A stretch of 64,000 nt of DNA from Aromatoleum anaerobium (lineage in GTDB: Bacteria > Pseudomonadota > Gammaproteobacteria > Burkholderiales > Rhodocyclaceae). A program made the position numbers and the translations under genes. Shown one piece after another: positions 59,935 through 64,000 of the stretch. The stretch spans positions 806,001 to 870,000 of the forward strand of contig NZ_WTVG02000040.1 in assembly GCF_012910705.2 (NCBI RefSeq), in the 5' to 3' direction. The notes below the pieces were generated by a model. The model saw only the letters and a list, made by a program, of their open reading frames with translations, had not been told where the DNA came from and did no database searches. The stretch's first letter is position 1; each line of letters starts with the position of its first letter.

Positions 59935-60501
59935 ATGAAAGCGTTCGGTTTCACAGGTTACAGCGGTGCGGGGAAGACGACACTGATCGAGCGCATCATT
60001 CCGTGTCTGGCGAACGAGGGCCTGCGCGTGTCGCTGATCAAGCACGCGCACCACACTTTTGACATCGACCACCCCGGCAAGGATTCGTGGCGCCACCGTC
60101 AGGCCGGCTGTGGCGAGGTCCTGATCGCGTCGCAGAAGCGCGTCGCGCTGATGCGCGAATTGCGCGGCGCGCCCGAGCCGGACCTGGACTGCCTCGTGAA
60201 GATGCTCGCGCCATGCGATCTCGTGCTGGTCGAGGGCTACAAGCACGCGCCCTTGCCGAAGATCGAAGTGCGCCGCGCCGCGCGCCCTGCCGCGGCGCTT
60301 CATCCGACCGACCCGTGGGTCGTCGCGGTCGCGAGCGATTGCGACGAGGAGACGCATCTGCGCACCTTCGATCTCGACGAGCACGAAGCGATCGCCCGCT
60401 TCATCTGCCGGTATCTCGCGCTGCCGCGCAGGCCGCGCGAACATGCCACGCGAGAGCGAGCAAAACGCAGCGGCGCGGTTCTGCGTTTGACGCCGCGGTG
60501 A
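59935..60501 (+). CDS. mobB: Molybdopterin-guanine dinucleotide biosynthesis adapter protein
   Basis: A 188-residue P-loop GTPase-like protein. Walker A GYSGAGKT is at 8-15, followed by IKHAHHTFDIDHPGKDSWRH, the characteristic MobB motif, and VLVEGYKHAPLPKIEVRR. MobB helps MobA make the guanine-dinucleotide form of molybdenum cofactor used by nitrate reductases and formate dehydrogenases. It stands alone here. ATG at 59935 has GAGG upstream; a GTG at 59929 is possible. It is convergent with the downstream ligase by 54 bases. Confidence 0.92.
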   Translation: MKAFGFTGYSGAGKTTLIERIIPCLANEGLRVSLIKHAHHTFDIDHPGKDSWRHRQAGCGEVLIASQKRVALMRELRGAPEPDLDCLVKMLAPCDLVLVEGYKHAPLPKIEVRRAARPAAALHPTDPWVVAVASDCDEETHLRTFDLDEHEAIARFICRYLALPRRPREHATRERAKRSGAVLRLTPR

Positions 60502-60555
60502 GCGCGGCGGCGAAACGGAGCCGGGGCGTCGGCCACGGCAATAACGGGAACGGGT

Positions 60556-62109
60556 TCAAGACCCGATTCCGGGCGGATCGACCTGCCTGAGCCGGTCGCG
60601 CAGCCGGTTCTTGTCGATTTTGCCGACCGCGGTCTTCGGCAGTTCGTCCACGATCGACACGAGCGCGGGGATCTTGTATTTCGCGAGGTTCGCCCCGCAG
60701 TGTCCCGTCAATTGCTCGGGTGTCGCCATAGCGCCCGGCCGCAGCGCGACGATCGCATGCACGAGTTCCCCTCGGTAAGCGTCGGGAACCGCGACAACCG
60801 CGGCTTCGCGCACCGCCGGGTGGAGGTACAGGACCTCCTCGATTTCGCGCGGGAACACGTTGAAGCCGGACACCTTCGCCATCTCCTTCTTCCGGTCGCG
60901 AATGTACAAATAGCCGTCGCTGTCGAACTCTCCGACGTCGCCGGTATATAACCAGCCGCCTCGGATCGTCGCTGCGGTTTCGTCCGCCAGGTTGCGGTAG
61001 CCGGACATGATCTGCGGACCGCGGACGCGGATTTCGCCCTTTTCCCCGACGCCGAGCGACCGCTCGCCATGTTCAAGGTCGACAACCTCGATCGCGGTGT
61101 CCGGCAGCGGCCGGCCGACCGATCCCGACTTGCGCTCACCGTGCAGGGGGTTGAACGTCAGCACCGGGCCGGTTTCCGACTGGCCGTAGCCTTCGAGCAC
61201 GGGCGCGCCGGTCGCGCCTTCCCATCGCCGCAGCAGTTCCTCCGGCAACGCGGCGGAGCCGGAGTACGACAGGGACAGATCCGAGAAATCGGCACTGCCG
61301 AACCGCGGGTGCGCCAGCAGGCTCGTGAACAGCGTCGGACTGCCGGCGATGATCGTGATGTGCTCGCGAGCGAGCAGGTCGAATACGGCATCCGGGGTGT
61401 AGCGCGGCACGATCACAAGGGTGCCGGCTGCGTACGTCATGTTGTGCAGACACATCGCCACGGCATAGATGTGGAACAGCGGCATCACGCACAGCAGCCG
61501 CTCGCCGTCCTTGCGCGTCGGCAGCAGCGCTTCGCGCTGACTGACGTTGGTCGCGATGGCATCGTGGCGCAGGTTCACGCCTTTTGCGCGGCCAGTGGTG
61601 CCACCGGTGTACTGCAGCGTCGCGAGCTCGTCGCCGGCTGGCAGCGGCTGCGGCAGATCGCGGTCTGCTGCGTCCCGCCATGCGGTCAGACGACGTGCGC
61701 CCGCGCCGATACAGATGCGGTGCGGGATGCCAAGCTCGTCGGCGAGCGGCTCGACGATCGCGCGTTTGTCTTCGTCATAAACGATGACGTGCAGGCCAGC
61801 GTCCGCAAAGAGCGCGCGCAACTCGCGAGCAGTATAGAGCGGGTTGAACGGCGCCGCCTGCGCGAGCGCGGCCTGCGCACCGAACATTGCGACACAGATG
61901 TCGGCCGAATTGCTCAGCACGATCCCGACACGTTGGCGCGTCGCGCCGAGACCGACCAGTTCGTCGGCAAACCAAGCGACACAGCGCAGATATTCGCGAT
62001 ACGTAAGCCGCTCTTCACGGCATACGAGCGCCTCGCGGTCGGGAGCGCACTCGGCCGCGTGCGCGAGCATATGCACGACGCTCGGGTAGACGGTTGGCAT
62101 TTTCGACAT
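60556..62109 (-). CDS. Long-chain-type acyl-CoA ligase (AMP-binding)
   Basis: A 517-residue acyl-CoA synthetase. QYTGGTTGRAKGVNLRHDAI (about 165-185) is the phosphate loop, GYGQSETGPVLTFNP follows, then LYTGDVGEFDSDGYLYIRDR and PKTAVGKIDKNRLRDRL with the C-terminal catalytic Lys near 500. It activates a fatty, cyclic or aromatic-type acid. The substrate is unknown; the neighbouring ene-reductase on the same strand suggests a hydrophobic or unsaturated acid pathway. ATG at 62109 follows AAGGAGGAG; ATGs at 62112 and 62100 are alternatives. It resembles the ligase at 616-2304 only in the family motifs. Confidence 0.88.
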   Translation of the reverse strand: MSKMPTVYPSVVHMLAHAAECAPDREALVCREERLTYREYLRCVAWFADELVGLGATRQRVGIVLSNSADICVAMFGAQAALAQAAPFNPLYTARELRALFADAGLHVIVYDEDKRAIVEPLADELGIPHRICIGAGARRLTAWRDAADRDLPQPLPAGDELATLQYTGGTTGRAKGVNLRHDAIATNVSQREALLPTRKDGERLLCVMPLFHIYAVAMCLHNMTYAAGTLVIVPRYTPDAVFDLLAREHITIIAGSPTLFTSLLAHPRFGSADFSDLSLSYSGSAALPEELLRRWEGATGAPVLEGYGQSETGPVLTFNPLHGERKSGSVGRPLPDTAIEVVDLEHGERSLGVGEKGEIRVRGPQIMSGYRNLADETAATIRGGWLYTGDVGEFDSDGYLYIRDRKKEMAKVSGFNVFPREIEEVLYLHPAVREAAVVAVPDAYRGELVHAIVALRPGAMATPEQLTGHCGANLAKYKIPALVSIVDELPKTAVGKIDKNRLRDRLRQVDPPGIGS

Positions 62110-62284
62110 CATCTCCTCCTTGTTGCCGCAGCCCGGCTCCCGTGCGCGCGACGCAGTGCGCGGGGCGCGGTATCGCCGCGGCGGGACCGCTCATCCTGAC
62201 GGCCTCGCCGCATCGCTGCCAGCCATGCGCTCCAGCCGCTATCCGTGTAATACGGGTTTCGGTCCTGAGCGCGGCGGCCATGGA

Positions 62285-64000
62285 TCAAAGTCGGCATCCC
62301 GCCCGGTACCCGGCATGCATCGCGTCATAGACCTTCGCGGTGCGCACGCAGTCTCCGACCTCGTACACGGCCATGCCCCCGCCCTCGCGCAACGCCGCGG
62401 CGAGGCCGTCACGATTCGGGCCGTACCCGAGCGCGGTGACAACCGAATCTGCTTCAAACTGGCGCGTCCTGCCGTTACGGTCGGCCGCGGTCACCCGTCC
62501 GCCCGAAATTTCCGTGGCCTGCAGGCCGGTGATGATCTCGATGCCGGCTCGGGCGAGCATCTCGCCGTACGAGATCTTGTCGGTGATCGTGCAATCACGC
62601 GCCATCAGCTCGTCGCGCCGGTGCAGGATCGTCACCTCGCGGCCGGCTTGCTGCAAGTAGAGGGCGACTTCCACCGCGGTCTCACCGCCGCCGAGCACCA
62701 GCACGCGCCGGCCGGGCGTCGCGCCGCCGTTGAAGACATCGATCGCATCCATGACGCGCGGACCGTCAATCCCGGGGATTGGCGGTGCCGAAGCCTGCCC
62801 CCCGATCGCGATGACCGCCGCGTCGAAGCGGCCGACGATGTCCGCGGCTTCGGCGCGGCGCCGCACAACGTCGACGCCGAGCTTGTCCATCTGCGTCGCC
62901 AGGTAGTCGTTGAGGAAGCGCAGATCCGACTTGAACTCCGCGACCGAACCTTCCTGCAGCACGCCGCCGAGGCTGCGTTTCTCGAACAGCGTCACGCGGT
63001 GGCCGCGCAGCGCGGCGACGCGGGCCGCCTCCATGCCGGCGACGCCGCCGCCGACGACCGCGACCTTCTTCGCTTGCCGAGCCGGCGTCACCTGCAGGTC
63101 GCCCTCGCGCCCGATCTCCGGGTTGACCGAACAGCCGACGGCGCGGAAGCGGAAAAAGGTCCGGTCAAGACAGCCGTCGTTGCAGCGGATGCACGGCCGG
63201 ATATCCTCCTGCCGGCCTTCGCGGGCCTTGTTGGACCATTGCGGGTCCGCCCACAGCGGCCGGCCGAGCGAGATGAAGTCGCCCTTGCCATCGGCCAGAA
63301 TCTCTTCGGCGAAGTCCGGCAACGTGATCGAGCCCGACGCGATGACCGGGATGCCGACCGCCTTGCGCACCGCCTCCGCCGCCCACACGTTGTGGAGGCG
63401 TGGCACGGACATCGGGCTGACCTGGTGGATCATTTGATGATGGTCGCCGCCCGATACGTGGATCGCGTCGATGCCGAGCGATTCGGCGATCCTGGCGACC
63501 TCGATCGTCTCGTCGATGCCGAAGCCGTCCGGCTCGTAGTCGGTGCCGCTCAGGCGCAGCGTCAGCGGGAATGCGTGGCCGATCTTCGAGCGCGCACTCT
63601 CGATGATCTCGACAAGCAGGCGCGTGCGGTTCTCGAACGAGCCGCCGTAACGATCGGTGCGCTTGTTCGTGTGCGGCGACAGGAAGTTGGTGATCAGATA
63701 GCCGTGGGCACCGTGGATCTCGACGAGGTCGAAGCCGGCCGCAACCGCGCGCCGCGCTGCGTCGCCGAACGCCTCGACGATCTGCGCGATCTCGTCGATC
63801 GACAGCTGCTCCGGGATCGCCTTGTCGCCGCTGCGCGCCTTCAGTGCGAGCCACGGCACGGCGGACGCGGCCTTGATCGGCGGCGTGCCGAGAAACTTCT
63901 GCCGCCCGCAATGTTCGATCTGGATGCCGGCGCGCGCACCCTGCTCCTTGATCGTCTCGGCGAGCAGCGTCAGGCCGGAAATATGCTCGTCGCTGCTGAT
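62285..64000 (-). CDS. FMN/Fe-S/FAD ene-reductase of the 2,4-dienoyl-CoA reductase type, N-terminus outside window
   Basis: The visible 571 residues form two domains: an OYE-like TIM barrel (IEHCGRQKF near the left edge, VEIHGAHGYLITNFLSPHTN, RLSGTDYEPDG) and, after the CIRCNDGCLDRTFF...VGCSVNPEIGRE Fe-S ligand region, an FAD/NAD domain (KKVAVVGGGVAGMEAARVAA and RRVLVLGGGETAVEVALYLQ). This matches DCR/FadH, BaiCD-like or trimethylamine dehydrogenase-type enzymes that reduce a C=C bond or act on an enone. The operon neighbour acyl-CoA ligase favours a CoA-linked or enone substrate. The start codon is off the window. No membrane segments. Confidence 0.88.
   Translation of the reverse strand: MSSDEHISGLTLLAETIKEQGARAGIQIEHCGRQKFLGTPPIKAASAVPWLALKARSGDKAIPEQLSIDEIAQIVEAFGDAARRAVAAGFDLVEIHGAHGYLITNFLSPHTNKRTDRYGGSFENRTRLLVEIIESARSKIGHAFPLTLRLSGTDYEPDGFGIDETIEVARIAESLGIDAIHVSGGDHHQMIHQVSPMSVPRLHNVWAAEAVRKAVGIPVIASGSITLPDFAEEILADGKGDFISLGRPLWADPQWSNKAREGRQEDIRPCIRCNDGCLDRTFFRFRAVGCSVNPEIGREGDLQVTPARQAKKVAVVGGGVAGMEAARVAALRGHRVTLFEKRSLGGVLQEGSVAEFKSDLRFLNDYLATQMDKLGVDVVRRRAEAADIVGRFDAAVIAIGGQASAPPIPGIDGPRVMDAIDVFNGGATPGRRVLVLGGGETAVEVALYLQQAGREVTILHRRDELMARDCTITDKISYGEMLARAGIEIITGLQATEISGGRVTAADRNGRTRQFEADSVVTALGYGPNRDGLAAALREGGGMAVYEVGDCVRTAKVYDAMHAGYRAGCRL

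Noticed and set aside
1-64000. CRISPR arrays, rRNA genes and intact insertion sequences
   Set aside because: No regularly spaced repeats, no rRNA-like sequence and no complete transposase were seen; only one IS5-type scrap.

Overview
The window looks like chromosome from a GC-rich, facultatively denitrifying betaproteobacterium. The Azoarcus/Aromatoleum/Thauera group (Rhodocyclales) is my best guess. The reasons are the strongly G/C-ending codons, a Tat-exported nosZ with norE/norF-like genes, nnrS, a three-gene 2-oxoacid:acceptor oxidoreductase resembling the 2-oxoglutarate:NADP+ enzyme known from Azoarcus evansii, a cyanide-insensitive-type bd oxidase and several acyl-CoA-type catabolic genes. 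Genus placement is inference; no search was possible.

Layout. 1-7278 (minus strand) is a leucine/isovalerate operon: isovaleryl-CoA dehydrogenase, methylcrotonyl-CoA carboxylase beta and alpha, an acyl-CoA ligase and HMG-CoA lyase (cut by the window edge), with a divergent AraC regulator. 8711-13803 (plus) holds a phosphoribosyltransferase, a split chromate transporter, DoxX and a cioAB-type bd oxidase with a DUF2474 small subunit. 13960-19328 (minus) carries a membrane PAS-GGDEF diguanylate cyclase, a degenerate EAL protein, an aldehyde dehydrogenase and nnrS. 19493-21157 is a small glyoxylate/hydroxypyruvate cluster containing a collapsed glycerate kinase. Next come a lipoprotein, an EamA exporter and amtB, which has a recognisable NtrC/sigma-54 promoter.

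23843-29287 is accessory DNA: an AAA ATPase, a TerB-like gene, an IS5-type transposase scrap, and an AT-richer island with a GIY-YIG-like protein bearing a membrane segment and an Sll1717-type P-loop ATPase. 29288-32609 has a PLP sulfur-amino-acid enzyme, an RcnB/CigR-like periplasmic protein, a DUF5924/DUF2914 membrane protein and a CBS protein.

32899-40777 (minus) joins the korCAB-type operon (pyridine nucleotide/ferredoxin chemistry with 2-oxoacids) and nosZ-norE-norF. 41188-46091 has a MocR regulator, a hemerythrin-like protein, a 7Fe ferredoxin, a CRP/FNR regulator and sdhC-sdhD-sdhB without sdhA. 46316-49470 is a glutamate/aspartate ABC transporter, followed by tRNA-Ser(GGA). 50385-51908 is a second diguanylate cyclase, paralogous to the first. 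52090-58575 is an envelope cluster: beta-propeller, RND/MMPL permease, DUF1302 and DUF1329. It is followed by an AraC regulator, mobB, a second acyl-CoA ligase and a flavin/Fe-S ene-reductase that runs off the end.

The parts fit a lifestyle of respiration at low oxygen (bd oxidase, N2O reduction, NO-linked nnrS, hemerythrin, CRP/FNR) coupled to CoA-ester catabolism. The strongest candidates for new biology are the nuclease-like/ATPase pair in the island, the propeller-RND-DUF1302-DUF1329 export cluster, the sdhA-less succinate dehydrogenase operon, and a symmetric TGAC-N4-GTCA palindrome centred between the hemerythrin and ferredoxin genes.
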